Position numbers and translations under genes: made by a program
NCBI GenBank assembly: GCA_965249205.1
Contig: CBDFLL010000004.1
Coordinates: 744,001-808,000, forward strand
Source of the DNA: JAQBVV01 sp965249205
Lineage (GTDB): Bacteria > Acidobacteriota > Vicinamibacteria > Vicinamibacterales > UBA2999
Direction: 5' to 3'
DNA length: 64,000 nt
Part shown: positions 15,185-23,826 of the stretch, one piece after another
Layout of the letters: each line of letters begins with the position of its first letter
Numbering within the stretch: position 1 is the stretch's first letter
The notes under the pieces: model-generated
Told to the model about the DNA's origin: nothing
Database searches by the model: none
Seen by the model: the letters and a program-made list of their open reading frames with translations, nothing else

Positions 15185-15579
15185 CCGGCTCGCTGGAACG
15201 GATTGCCCAGGCGGTCGGCGTGCCGGACGCCCGGCGTCACATCTTCCTCTGCTGTGACCAGGCCAAGCCGAAGTGCTGCGATGCAGCGAGGGGTCTGGCC
15301 GCCTGGGACTTTCTGAAGCGGCGCCTCAAGGAACTCGGGCTCTCGGAGCGGGGCGGCATCCTCCGGACCAAGGCCAACTGCCTGCGCATCTGCGAAGGCG
15401 GCCCCATTGCCGTAGTCTATCCCGAGGGCACCTGGTACGCCGCGTGCGACCCTCCGGTGCTCGAGGCCATCATCCAGTCACACCTGATCGGCGGTAAAGT
15501 AGTGACAGAGCATGTCATCACCTCGCGTGCCCTGCCGACTTTCGGGTCAGCAACCCCGCCAACGCTCGCGGGCGAGTGA
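15181..15579 (+). CDS. Thioredoxin-fold [2Fe-2S] ferredoxin
   Basis: 132 aa. HIFLCCDQAKPKCCDAARG supplies the first cysteines and ANCLRICEGGPIAVVYPEG the later pair, as in the thioredoxin-like ferredoxins related to NuoE's C-terminal domain (C-x8..12-C ... C-x3-C). The tail WYAACDPPVLEAIIQSHLIGG is the usual family end. It overlaps moeA with a TTG start and precedes the korAB genes, so it may carry electrons in that system, though this is only position. Confidence 0.8.
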   Translation: MTGSLERIAQAVGVPDARRHIFLCCDQAKPKCCDAARGLAAWDFLKRRLKELGLSERGGILRTKANCLRICEGGPIAVVYPEGTWYAACDPPVLEAIIQSHLIGGKVVTEHVITSRALPTFGSATPPTLAGE

Positions 15580-15585
15580 TATAAT
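15580..15585 (+). promoter_or_regulatory. -10 element TATAAT before korA
   Basis: Perfect -10 directly after the ferredoxin stop codon; it would give a leader of about 85 nt before korA. No convincing -35. The leader holds no gene; no structured element was recognised in it. Confidence 0.45.
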
Positions 15586-15678
15586 TTTAAGGTTTGGGAT
15601 CCTCACGCATTCCGATCAGTCAGCCACGCGCAATCTCCTCCGCCACGATCGGGATGAGCGGCAGAGCAGAATAGGAAC

Positions 15679-17517
15679 ATGTCAGTGATCGACGTCGCCG
15701 TGCAGGAGACCGTTCCCCAACCACCCACCGAACGTATCGTCAACGATTTCTCGATCAACGTCGCCACAGTCAACGGGTCGGGCAGCCAGTCCGCCAACAC
15801 GGTGCTGCTGCGATCGATCTTTCAGATGGGCGTGCCCGTGTCCGGCAAGAACCTGTTTCCGTCGAACATTGCCGGTCTGCCAACCTGGTACATCATTCGC
15901 GCCAGCGCGAAAGGTTACATCGGCCGCAAGAAGGAGATCGACTTCCTCATCGCGATGAACGCCGAGACAGCGAAGGAGGATGTCCTCACGCTGCGGGCGG
16001 GCGCTGCCGCCGTCTACGACGCGCCGCTGAAGCTCGACGAACTCCGCAGCGACATCGTGTTCTATCCGGTGCCGTTCGACAAGATCGTCCTCACGATTAC
16101 CCGCGACGCCAAGCTCCGCCGTCTTGTGCGCAACATGATCTATGACGGTGTCGTGGCACGGCTGCTCTCGATCGATATGTCGCAGATGGAGAAGGCGCTG
16201 AGAAAGCAGTTCGGGAAGAAGGAAAAGGCGATCGTCCTCAACCTGGGCGCGCTCAAGGCCGGCTACGACTACGCGGAAGCCAACTTCGAGAAGCAGGATC
16301 CGTTCGTCATCGAACCGATGGACAAGACAAACGGCATGATCCTGATCGAGGGCAACGCTGCCGCGGCGATCGGCTGCATGATGGCCGGCGTGACCTTCGT
16401 AGGGTGGTATCCGATTACCCCGTCTTCCTCGCTGCCCGAAGCACTGATCGACTATCTGAAGAAGTACAGACGTGATCCAGAAAGCGGCAAAGCCACCTAC
16501 GCGGTGATCCAGGCCGAAGACGAGATCGCCTCGCTCGGCATGGTGCTCGGCGCGGGTTGGGCCGGCGCTCGGGCCATGACCTCGACCGCGGGACCGGGTA
16601 TCTCATTAATGGCGGAGTTTACCGGCCTGGGCTACTACGCCGAAGTGCCGGCGGTGATCTTCGACGTGCAACGCGTAGGTCCCTCGACCGGACTGCCGAC
16701 CAGAACGGCGCAGCCGGATATTCTCTCCACGGCCCTGCTCTCGCATGGAGACACCAAGCATCCGCTGCTGATCCCCGCGTCTGTCGACGAATGCTACACG
16801 ATGGCGATGGACGCCTTCGATCTGGCCGAGCGTCTGCAAACGCCGGTGTTCGTCATGTCCGATCTCGACCTGGGCATGAATAACTGGATGGCGCAGCCGT
16901 TCGACTACCCGACGAAACCGCTGGACCGCGGCAAGCGATTGGACGCCGACACGCTCAAGCGTATCGGCACGTTCGCGCGCTACCGCGACGTGGACGGAGA
17001 CGGCATTCCGTATCGCACGGTGCCGGGCGACGGCATGCCCGCGTATTTCACGCGCGGATCCGGTCACAACGAAGAGGCTCAGTACAGCGAGCGCGCCGAC
17101 GACTACGCCAACAACCTCGCCCGACTGGGCCGCAAATTCGATACCGCCCGCACGCTCGTACCGAAGCCTGAGGTCGAGATGGTCGACGGCGGCCGCATCG
17201 GGCTGATCGCCTACGGGACGACGCACTGGGCGGTCGTGGAGTCGCGTGACCAGCTCAAGGCTGACGAGGGCATCGAGACGTCGTACCTCCGGCTGCGTGC
17301 GTATCCCTTCACGCCGGAACTTGGCGACTTCATCGATCGCTGCGAACGGGTCTATGTGATCGAGCAGAATCGCGACGCACAGATGCTGTCGTTGATCAGG
17401 ATGGAGTGCACTTCTGCGCAGTTTGCCAAGCTTCGTAGCATCCTTCACTATGACGGGTTGCCGATCGACGGCCAGTCCGTGACAACCGGCCTCCTGGCAC
17501 AGGAGCGCGACGAGTAA
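15679..17517 (+). CDS. korA: 2-oxoacid:ferredoxin oxidoreductase, gamma-alpha fused subunit
   Basis: 612 aa. Residues ~25-200 are the gamma domain (NGSGSQSANTVLLRSIFQMG, GLPTWYIIRASAKGYIGR). From ~220 the alpha (pyrimidine) domain follows: EGNAAAAIGCMMAGVTFVGWYPITPSSSL, EDEIASLGMVLGAGWAGARAMTSTAGPG, then domain III to the end. Decarboxylates a 2-oxoacid (probably 2-oxoglutarate) to acyl-CoA with reduction of ferredoxin. There is no separate delta (ferredoxin) subunit here. It is paired with korB 36 bp downstream. Confidence 0.93.
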   Translation: MSVIDVAVQETVPQPPTERIVNDFSINVATVNGSGSQSANTVLLRSIFQMGVPVSGKNLFPSNIAGLPTWYIIRASAKGYIGRKKEIDFLIAMNAETAKEDVLTLRAGAAAVYDAPLKLDELRSDIVFYPVPFDKIVLTITRDAKLRRLVRNMIYDGVVARLLSIDMSQMEKALRKQFGKKEKAIVLNLGALKAGYDYAEANFEKQDPFVIEPMDKTNGMILIEGNAAAAIGCMMAGVTFVGWYPITPSSSLPEALIDYLKKYRRDPESGKATYAVIQAEDEIASLGMVLGAGWAGARAMTSTAGPGISLMAEFTGLGYYAEVPAVIFDVQRVGPSTGLPTRTAQPDILSTALLSHGDTKHPLLIPASVDECYTMAMDAFDLAERLQTPVFVMSDLDLGMNNWMAQPFDYPTKPLDRGKRLDADTLKRIGTFARYRDVDGDGIPYRTVPGDGMPAYFTRGSGHNEEAQYSERADDYANNLARLGRKFDTARTLVPKPEVEMVDGGRIGLIAYGTTHWAVVESRDQLKADEGIETSYLRLRAYPFTPELGDFIDRCERVYVIEQNRDAQMLSLIRMECTSAQFAKLRSILHYDGLPIDGQSVTTGLLAQERDE

Positions 17518-17553
17518 CCGGACGCCTCAGGCCCCTGGGAGACACAAGCGAAG

Positions 17554-18609
17554 ATGCCTACCACACCCGTACCGCCGAAGCCGGCACCGAAGAAGAAGGT
17601 GAATCGTATCGGTCTCGCACCGGTGGAGTACCGCGGGACCAAGACGACACTCTGCGCCGGGTGCGGACACAACGCGATCACCGAGCGCATCATCGACTCG
17701 TTCTACGAGCTTGGCATCGACCCGGCGCAGGTCATCAAGCTCTCCGGTATCGGCTGTTCCAGCAAGGCCCCCGCGTATTTCCTGGACAGCGCTCACGGCT
17801 TCAACGCCGTGCATGGCCGCATGCCGTCGATCGCGACCGGCGCTGTGGTTGCCAACCAGAAAATGATCGCGATCGGCGTCAGCGGCGACGGCGACACGGG
17901 AGCAATCGGCATCGGGCAGTTCGTCCACCTCATGCGCCGCAACCTGCCGATGGTGTACATCATCGAAGACAACGGCTGTTACGGCCTGACGAAGGGCCAG
18001 TTCTCGCCGACCGCGGGCGTGGGTTCCACGCTGAAGACGGGCGTCGTCAACGACCTGCCCCAGATCGACACGTGCGCGCTCGCGATCGAGCTTGGCGCGT
18101 CGTTTGTGGCCCGGTCGTTCTCGGGCGACTCGAAGCAGCTCAAGGCCATCCTGAAGGCGGCGCTCAGTCACCGCGGCACGTGCATGATCGACGTCATCTC
18201 GCCGTGTGTCACGTTCAACGACCACGTCGGATCCACGCGTAGCTACGCATACGTCAAGGAGCACGGCGAGTCGCTCAGCGATGTCAGCTTCGTGCCGTAT
18301 TTCGAAGACATCAACATCGAATACGACCCCGGCACGACAACGCAGGTAACACTGCACGACGGATCGAAGGTCATGCTCAGCAAGCTGTCCGAGGACTACC
18401 ACCCGACGGACAAGATCAGTGCGCTGCGCGTGCTGCACGAAACGATGTCCCGCAGCGAGTACGCCACGGGCCTGATCTACGTGGAGCCCGACAAGCAGGA
18501 CTTCGTCGACCTGCTCGGTATCGTCGAAGAACCGCTGTCGATGCTCGAGGAGTCGCGCACGCGGCCGAGCGAAGCGGTGCTGGACGAAATCATGGAGAGC
18601 TTCCGCTAG
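17554..18609 (+). CDS. korB: 2-oxoacid:ferredoxin oxidoreductase, beta subunit
   Basis: 351 aa. TPP-binding subunit: LCAGCGHNAITERIID, IGCSSKAPAYFLDSAHG, and GVSGDGDTGAIGIGQFVHLMRRN with IEDNGCYGLTKGQFSP (the GDGD...N metal/TPP motif). The four conserved cysteines that hold the single [4Fe-4S] cluster fall in CAGCG, IGC and a later Cys (SPCVTF). Works with the fused subunit upstream; reduced ferredoxin could enter the complex I encoded next. 215 bp separate it from nuoA. Confidence 0.94.
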   Translation: MPTTPVPPKPAPKKKVNRIGLAPVEYRGTKTTLCAGCGHNAITERIIDSFYELGIDPAQVIKLSGIGCSSKAPAYFLDSAHGFNAVHGRMPSIATGAVVANQKMIAIGVSGDGDTGAIGIGQFVHLMRRNLPMVYIIEDNGCYGLTKGQFSPTAGVGSTLKTGVVNDLPQIDTCALAIELGASFVARSFSGDSKQLKAILKAALSHRGTCMIDVISPCVTFNDHVGSTRSYAYVKEHGESLSDVSFVPYFEDINIEYDPGTTTQVTLHDGSKVMLSKLSEDYHPTDKISALRVLHETMSRSEYATGLIYVEPDKQDFVDLLGIVEEPLSMLEESRTRPSEAVLDEIMESFR

Positions 18610-18614
18610 TGGCG

Positions 18615-18815
18615 TGTCTCGGCCAAAGGAGGACCGCCTCCCGGGCGGGGCATCCCGGCGGACGGCGTTGCTCCTCCCTCAAATACAACCAGTATTCTCG
18701 GTCGTCGCGCCCGATGACGCACAACCTCCGCAGCGTCATCGTTGACCTTGCCCACCGGGCGCCGCGCTCCGGGATCCGGTCCTTCTTCAGCCAAGACGCG
18801 CCACTCGTGTCGAGA
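18615..18815. repeat. Dispersed repeat, copy A, between korB and nuoA
   Basis: No gene in this 214-bp gap. Its core (about 18664-18712) CGTTGCTCCTCC-n-TCAAATAC..CAGTATTCTC..TCGTCGCGCC is shared with 39148-39193 and more loosely with the MITE at 29988. Its end, about 18770-18800, CCGGGATCCGGTCCTTCTTC, recurs near 42595. It is partly palindromic at the left (CCTCCCGGGCGGGG). Function unknown. Confidence 0.7.
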
Positions 18816-18823
18816 GTCGGCCG

Positions 18824-19177
18824 GTGACCGGTTATCTCCCAGTCGTCATCTTTCTGGGCCTCATCGTCGGGTTCGCCGTCGTATCGCTCGCCGCCGCGCG
18901 CCTGTTGCGCCCATCGCGGCCGTTCGCGGAAAAGCTGAAGAGCTACGAGTGTGGCGCCGAGCCGGTCGGCGACGCATGGGTGCAGTTTCCCGTTGGTTTC
19001 TACCTGGTCGCGTTGCTCTTTATCGTCTTCGACGCGCTTGCGGTGTTTCTGTTCCCGTGGGTCTTGGCGCTCCGTGGCCTCGGCATGTGGGGCATCTGGA
19101 CGATGTTGGGCTTCCTGTCCATTCTGTCGCTGGGCTGGATCTACGCCTACCGGGAGCGGATCCTCGAGTGGCAGTAA
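18824..19177 (+). CDS. nuoA: NADH-quinone oxidoreductase subunit A
   Basis: 117 aa, three membrane helices. FAEKLKSYECGAEPVGDAWVQFPVGFYLVALLFIVFD is the family signature, including the Cys of the quinone-channel loop. The GTG start is 6 codons before the first helix. First gene of an 11-gene complex I operon; the end overlaps the nuoB start. Confidence 0.95.
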   Translation: MTGYLPVVIFLGLIVGFAVVSLAAARLLRPSRPFAEKLKSYECGAEPVGDAWVQFPVGFYLVALLFIVFDALAVFLFPWVLALRGLGMWGIWTMLGFLSILSLGWIYAYRERILEWQ

Positions 19178-19809
19178 AGCCCCCACCAACCCCGGAGATC
19201 CCGGTTCCCGTCTGGAGGAACTTCAAGGACCTTCAGGAATGGGAGACGCTGCACCAGAAACGTCCCCAAGGCGACAAACACTCGGCAGCCTTCGAGGCCG
19301 TGACCGAGGGGATCCACAGCTTTCCGGGCGGCTTCGTGCTCACCACCGCCGCCGACTCCTTTTTTAACTGGGCCCGCAAGTCGTCAGTGTGGCCTGTCAC
19401 CTTCGGCCTGGCCTGCTGCGCGATCGAGATGATGGCGACGTTTGCCTCGCGCTTTGACGTCGAGCGCCTTGGCATGGTGCCGTGGGCGTCGCCGCGTCAT
19501 TCGGACTTGATGATCGTCTCTGGCACGGTGACCATCAAGATGGCACCGATGCTCAAGCGCATCTACGATCAGATGCCCGACCCCAAGTGGGCGGTGTCGA
19601 TGGGCTCCTGTTCCAACTCCGGCGGACCGTTCAGGCACGGGTATTTCGTCGTGAAGGGCGTCGACCGTGTCATCCCGGTGGACGTCTACGTCCCGGGCTG
19701 TCCACCTCCACCTGAATCGCTGCTCAACGGACTGCTGCTGCTCCAGGATCAGATCGCGCACTTCCGGCGCACCGGCCGGCGAGCGGAACCGAATCCAAAG
19801 GTCGACTGA
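19168..19809 (+). CDS. nuoB: NADH-quinone oxidoreductase subunit B
   Basis: 213 aa. Ligates cluster N2 with GLACCAIEMM, MGSCSNSGGPF and DVYVPGCPPPPE. Start: a GTG overlapping the last codons of nuoA (VAVKPPPTPEIPV...), the only start that avoids most of nuoA. Peripheral arm subunit at the quinone site. Confidence 0.95.
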   Translation: MAVKPPPTPEIPVPVWRNFKDLQEWETLHQKRPQGDKHSAAFEAVTEGIHSFPGGFVLTTAADSFFNWARKSSVWPVTFGLACCAIEMMATFASRFDVERLGMVPWASPRHSDLMIVSGTVTIKMAPMLKRIYDQMPDPKWAVSMGSCSNSGGPFRHGYFVVKGVDRVIPVDVYVPGCPPPPESLLNGLLLLQDQIAHFRRTGRRAEPNPKVD

Positions 19810-19813
19810 CATC

Positions 19814-20266
19814 GTGACCTCAGAGCAGGCGAGCACACTCATCGGCGAGCGCTTTGGCACCGCGGAGATCGACGACGGGCCGCCGCTGACGGTCACGCTC
19901 CCCGTTGACGCATGGCTCCCGTTCGCGCAGTTCGCCAAGGACGAGTTGGGCTGCCGCTACTTCTCATTCCTCACAGCGGTTGACTGGAAGGATCAAGGGT
20001 TGGAGGTCGTCGTCAAGATCGACAACGTCGACGACAACCTGTCGCTGCTCGTCAAGACCCGGCTCGGCCCCGACGTCTCGTCGTGTCCGTCGCTGACACC
20101 GCTCTATCGCGGTGCCAACTGGATGGAGCGCGAGGCGTTCGAGATGTTCGGCATTACCTTCGAGGGCCACCCCGATCTGCGACGTCTCCTTCTTACCGAC
20201 GACTGGGAGGGCCACCCCCTCCTGAAGTCCTACGCGGTCGATACTCCGCATCCCCCGTACCGATGA
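19814..20266 (+). CDS. nuoC: NADH-quinone oxidoreductase subunit C
   Basis: 150 aa. Ends with the signature YRGANWMEREAFEMFGITFEGHPDLRRLLLTDDW. Slightly short relative to some bacterial NuoC. Starts with GTG 5 bp after nuoB. Scaffold of the hydrophilic arm; its TGA overlaps the nuoD ATG (ATGA). Confidence 0.94.
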   Translation: MTSEQASTLIGERFGTAEIDDGPPLTVTLPVDAWLPFAQFAKDELGCRYFSFLTAVDWKDQGLEVVVKIDNVDDNLSLLVKTRLGPDVSSCPSLTPLYRGANWMEREAFEMFGITFEGHPDLRRLLLTDDWEGHPLLKSYAVDTPHPPYR

Positions 20267-21423
20267 GTACTGCCGCGCCCCAGCGCGTCGAACTCGACTA
20301 CACCGGTAGCGAGCGGCTCACCATGAACATGGGGCCGCAGCACCCGTCGGCGCACGGCGTTTTTCGGGCCGTGCTGACGCTTGAAGGCGAGACGGTCATC
20401 GACGTCGACGCGGTCATCGGCTACCTGCACCGCTGCCACGAAAAGCTCGCCGAGACGCTCACCTACGCGCAGTATCCGTCCATCGCATCGAAGACCGACT
20501 ACGTCGCTGCGATGACCAGCGAATTCGCCTATGTGCGGGCGGCAGAAACGATCGGCAAGATTGAGGTGCCGAAACGCGCCGAGTATCTGCGGGTGCTGGT
20601 GTCTGAGTTGCAACGGGTCGCCTCCCACCTGCTCTGGCTCGGTACGTGGTGCATGGATATGGGCGGCGCGCTCGGGGGTGGAGCCACGATTTTTCTGTAC
20701 ACCATTCGCGAGCGCGAGCTGATTCTGGATCTGTTCGAATCGCTGGTCGGCGCACGTCTCCTCTACGGCTTCTTCCAGGTTGGCGGCGTGCGCTACGACC
20801 TGCCGGATGGATGGGCGGCAACGTGCATCGAGACGGTTACCCTTCTCGACAGCCGGATCAGCGAATACGAGCGCATGCTGGAGGACAACCCGTTCTTCAT
20901 GGCGCGGGCGGAGGGCGTCGGTGTCATTTCGCGTGAACTCGCCGAAGAGGTCGGCATTTCCGGGCCACTCCTGCGAGGCTCCGGCGTGGCCTACGACCTG
21001 CGCCGAGCGGACCCCTACTCCGCCTATGAGGATTTCGACTTCCGGGTCCCGGTCGAATCGAGCGGCGACTGCTTGGCGCGATACCGCGTGCGCATGGTCG
21101 AGTTCCGCGAATCGCTGAAGATCGTCCGCCAGGTGCTGGACAAGCTGCCCGCGGGTCACGTGTCGTCTCGACCCGGGTTGAAATCGGTCGCGCAGACGCG
21201 CATCCCGAAGGGCGAGGCCTACGTGCGTGTCGAAGGGCCGCGTGGCGAGGTGGGCTGCTACCTGGTCGCGGACGGCAGCGCAAAGCCCTACCGTATGAAG
21301 TGGCGAGGCGCCTCGTTCTCGAATCTCGCGGTACTGCCGCACGTCATCCCCGGCCACAAGGTGTCCGACGTCGTGGCGATCATGGGATCGGTCGACCCGG
21401 TGTTCGGAGAGGTGGATCGCTGA
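20263..21423 (+). CDS. nuoD: NADH-quinone oxidoreductase subunit D
   Basis: 386 aa. MNMGPQHPSAHGVFRAVLTL, GYLHRCHEKLAETLTYAQ and the end VLPHVIPGHKVSDVVAIMGSVDPVFGEVDR are full signatures of the 49-kDa/NuoD subunit, whose His-Tyr pair binds quinone. No fusion with NuoC. ATG overlaps nuoC stop. Good evidence that the quinone-reducing module is intact. Confidence 0.96.
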   Translation: MSTAAPQRVELDYTGSERLTMNMGPQHPSAHGVFRAVLTLEGETVIDVDAVIGYLHRCHEKLAETLTYAQYPSIASKTDYVAAMTSEFAYVRAAETIGKIEVPKRAEYLRVLVSELQRVASHLLWLGTWCMDMGGALGGGATIFLYTIRERELILDLFESLVGARLLYGFFQVGGVRYDLPDGWAATCIETVTLLDSRISEYERMLEDNPFFMARAEGVGVISRELAEEVGISGPLLRGSGVAYDLRRADPYSAYEDFDFRVPVESSGDCLARYRVRMVEFRESLKIVRQVLDKLPAGHVSSRPGLKSVAQTRIPKGEAYVRVEGPRGEVGCYLVADGSAKPYRMKWRGASFSNLAVLPHVIPGHKVSDVVAIMGSVDPVFGEVDR

Positions 21424-21426
21424 ACG

Positions 21427-22407
21427 ATGCCTGAGTGGCTGCTTCCGGTTATCGCACCGTTCATCGTGCTGAACGCGATCATCGGCATCGTCACGTACGT
21501 GACGCTGCTCGAGCGCAAATTCGCGGCGCGCATGCAGTCGCGCATCGGCCCCTATCGCGTCGGCCCGCATGGGCTGCTGCAACCAATCGCGGATGCGATC
21601 AAGCTGATGATGAAAGAGGACATCGTGCCCACCGCGGCCGATCGACCGGTCTACAACCTGGCCCCGATCGTCTTCCTCGCGCCCTGTATGTTCATCTTCG
21701 CCACCATTCCGTTCGCGCCCGGACTCGGCGTTGCGGACCTGAACATCGGCATTCTGTTCTTTCTGGCGATTTCGGCGATGGAGATCGTCGGTCTGTTCAT
21801 GGCCGGTTGGGGTTCCAACAACAAGTACGCACTGCTGTCGGCGATGCGCGCGGTTAACCAGGTCATCTCTTACGACCTCCCGTTCATCTTCTCGGCGCTG
21901 ACGCCGGTCCTGCTGGCGGGCTCGTTGCGGCTGTCGGACATCGCGGTGGCGCAGGACGGGCTCTGGTTCGTCTTTTACCCTGTGATCGGCCAGCTCGCCT
22001 TCATCTTCTTCATCGTCTCGACGGTGGCGGCGGAGAATCGTGCGCCGTTCGACATCCTGGAAGCCGAGTCCGAGCTGGTCGCCGGTTTTCGCGTCGAGTA
22101 CTCGGGCATGAAGTTCGCGCTGATCCAGCTCGGGGAGTACGCGCACATCCTTGGCGCCTCCTTCCTCGGCGCGCTGTTGTTCCTGGGCGCATGGGCGGGG
22201 CCAGGTCCCGAGTGGCTCGGCCCAGGCTGGTTCCTGCTCAAGGCGCTGTTCGTCTTCATGCTGGTTACCTGGGTCCGCTGGAGTTTCGTCCGGATTCGCG
22301 TGGATCAGATCCTGGCGCTGTCGTGGAAAGCGCTGCTGCCGATGACGTTGCTCCTGCTGCTGGCGACCGCCTTTGTCGTCGTCTGGAGGGACAGTGGCAT
22401 CGCCTGA
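21427..22407 (+). CDS. nuoH: NADH-quinone oxidoreductase subunit H
   Basis: 326 aa, eight helices. LLERKFAARMQSRIGPYRVGPHGLLQPIADAIKL and AENRAPFDILEAESELVAGF are the signatures; the latter includes the acidic residues of the E-channel. Three bp after nuoD. It forms the bottom of the quinone chamber and the first proton channel. Confidence 0.96.
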   Translation: MPEWLLPVIAPFIVLNAIIGIVTYVTLLERKFAARMQSRIGPYRVGPHGLLQPIADAIKLMMKEDIVPTAADRPVYNLAPIVFLAPCMFIFATIPFAPGLGVADLNIGILFFLAISAMEIVGLFMAGWGSNNKYALLSAMRAVNQVISYDLPFIFSALTPVLLAGSLRLSDIAVAQDGLWFVFYPVIGQLAFIFFIVSTVAAENRAPFDILEAESELVAGFRVEYSGMKFALIQLGEYAHILGASFLGALLFLGAWAGPGPEWLGPGWFLLKALFVFMLVTWVRWSFVRIRVDQILALSWKALLPMTLLLLLATAFVVVWRDSGIA

Positions 22408-23026
22408 GTTGCAGACCGTCGCCGACGTTCGCGCATTGCGCGACGCTCGCCGTACGGCTGGCACCGACGTGCCCGCCCTCGTGCGTGCGGTTCTCAGCGC
22501 CATGCGCATGACGCTGACGAACCTGTTCCGGAAACCGGTGACGGTCCACTACCCCACGACACAGCGCGCCTATCCGGACCGCTACCGTGGGCTGCTTGCG
22601 CTGGTCTACGAGAAGAACACCGGCGAGGAAGCCTGCATCGGCTGCCGGCTCTGCGAGTTCGTGTGTCCTCCGGCCGTGATCAAGGTCGAGATACAAAAGG
22701 GCGAGAAGCGGAACTACGCGAAGGCCTTCACGCTCGAGTTATACGCGTGCGAGTTCTGTGAACTCTGTGTCCAGGTCTGCCCGACCGACGCGATCGTCAT
22801 GATGAAGTCGTTCGACATGGCGACCTCCGACCGCAGAGAGCTCCTCCTCGACAAGGATCGGCTCCACACGATCGGACTGCAGCACGAGGTGTCGTGGGCG
22901 ACCGGCAACCGGCTGCGCGATATGCAGGGCCCGCCGAAGCAGGCGAAGGCAGCCGCGCCGAAGAAGGCACCGCCCCCCACGCCGGCAGCGCCACCCGCCG
23001 CACCGAAGGAAGGCGCCCAGGCATGA
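22394..23026 (+). CDS. nuoI: NADH-quinone oxidoreductase subunit I
   Basis: 210 aa. Two [4Fe-4S] motifs, CIGCRLCEFVCPP and CEFCELCVQVCPT, carry clusters N6a and N6b. The GTG at 22394 with GGAGGG just before it is preferred over a start 21 bp upstream that overlaps nuoH more. The last ~40 residues are a Pro/Ala/Lys-rich tail (PPKQAKAAAPKKAPPP) not found in most NuoI. The end overlaps nuoJ (ATGA). Confidence 0.95.
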   Translation: MASPELQTVADVRALRDARRTAGTDVPALVRAVLSAMRMTLTNLFRKPVTVHYPTTQRAYPDRYRGLLALVYEKNTGEEACIGCRLCEFVCPPAVIKVEIQKGEKRNYAKAFTLELYACEFCELCVQVCPTDAIVMMKSFDMATSDRRELLLDKDRLHTIGLQHEVSWATGNRLRDMQGPPKQAKAAAPKKAPPPTPAAPPAAPKEGAQA

Positions 23027-23517
23027 CAGGTGAAGCGATCGCGTTCTACTGTCTGTCGGCCGTGTTGGTCGGCTCGGCGCTCGCGGTGGTCTTGACGAAG
23101 AACCTGTTTCACGCCGTCCTGTGGCTGGCGCTGGCGCTGACGGGCACGGCCGGGATCTTCCTGCTACTTGACGCTGAATTTCTGGCAGCGGTGCAGCTCC
23201 TGCTCTACGCCGGTGGCATCGTCACGGTCGTCGTGTTCGCAATCGTCGTGACGGAACGCCTCGTCGGCGAGCGCATCAGTCAGACGAGCCGGCGCATCGC
23301 CGGGGGTGCGGCGGTGTCGATCGTGCTGGCGGCACTGGTCGTCAACGCCATCACGAGGGGTCCGCTCACCACCATCAGAACGCCGATGGACGGGGATCTG
23401 ACCGCGCTCATCGGTGAGACGGTGCTGACCCGTTTCGTACTGCCGTTCGAACTACTGGCCCTGCTGATGCTGGCCGGGCTCCTGGGCGCCATCTACTTCG
23501 CGCGACCTGAGGACTAG
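23023..23517 (+). CDS. nuoJ: NADH-quinone oxidoreductase subunit J
   Basis: 164 aa, five helices. NLFHAVLWLALALTGTAGIFLLLDAEFLAAVQLLLYAGG matches the conserved TM3 region with its pi-bulge. ATGA overlap with nuoI. Confidence 0.95.
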   Translation: MTGEAIAFYCLSAVLVGSALAVVLTKNLFHAVLWLALALTGTAGIFLLLDAEFLAAVQLLLYAGGIVTVVVFAIVVTERLVGERISQTSRRIAGGAAVSIVLAALVVNAITRGPLTTIRTPMDGDLTALIGETVLTRFVLPFELLALLMLAGLLGAIYFARPED

Positions 23518-23526
23518 CGGACGTCT

Positions 23527-23826
23527 ATGGGACTCCAGGCCTACCTCATACTCGCCGCCATCGTTTTTTGCATCGGCTTTTTCGGCGTGATCACGCGCCG
23601 CAACACCATCGGCATCCTGCTTGGCATCGAACTGATGTTGAACTCGGTCAACATCAACCTCGTCGCGTTCTCGCGCTTCAGCGGTGATGTGACTGGCATG
23701 GTGTTCACGGTCTTCACCATCTGCATCACGGTGACGGAGGCCGCGCTTGGCCTCGCCATTGTGATCCTGCTCTTCCGCGTCCGCCGAACGGTCACGGCCG
23801 ACCAACTGGATCTTCTCAAAGGATGA
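23527..23826 (+). CDS. nuoK: NADH-quinone oxidoreductase subunit K
   Basis: 99 aa, three helices. GILLGIELMLNSVNINLVAF and the Glu in EAALGLAIVILLFR are the conserved proton-channel residues. TGA overlaps nuoL ATG (ATGA). Confidence 0.96.
   Translation: MGLQAYLILAAIVFCIGFFGVITRRNTIGILLGIELMLNSVNINLVAFSRFSGDVTGMVFTVFTICITVTEAALGLAIVILLFRVRRTVTADQLDLLKG

Noticed and set aside
20230..22509. 759-codon minus-strand open frame across nuoD-nuoH
   Set aside because: It lies opposite genes with full complex I signatures. The long frame results from high-GC codon bias, and its product is low-complexity Arg/Gln/Asp-rich.
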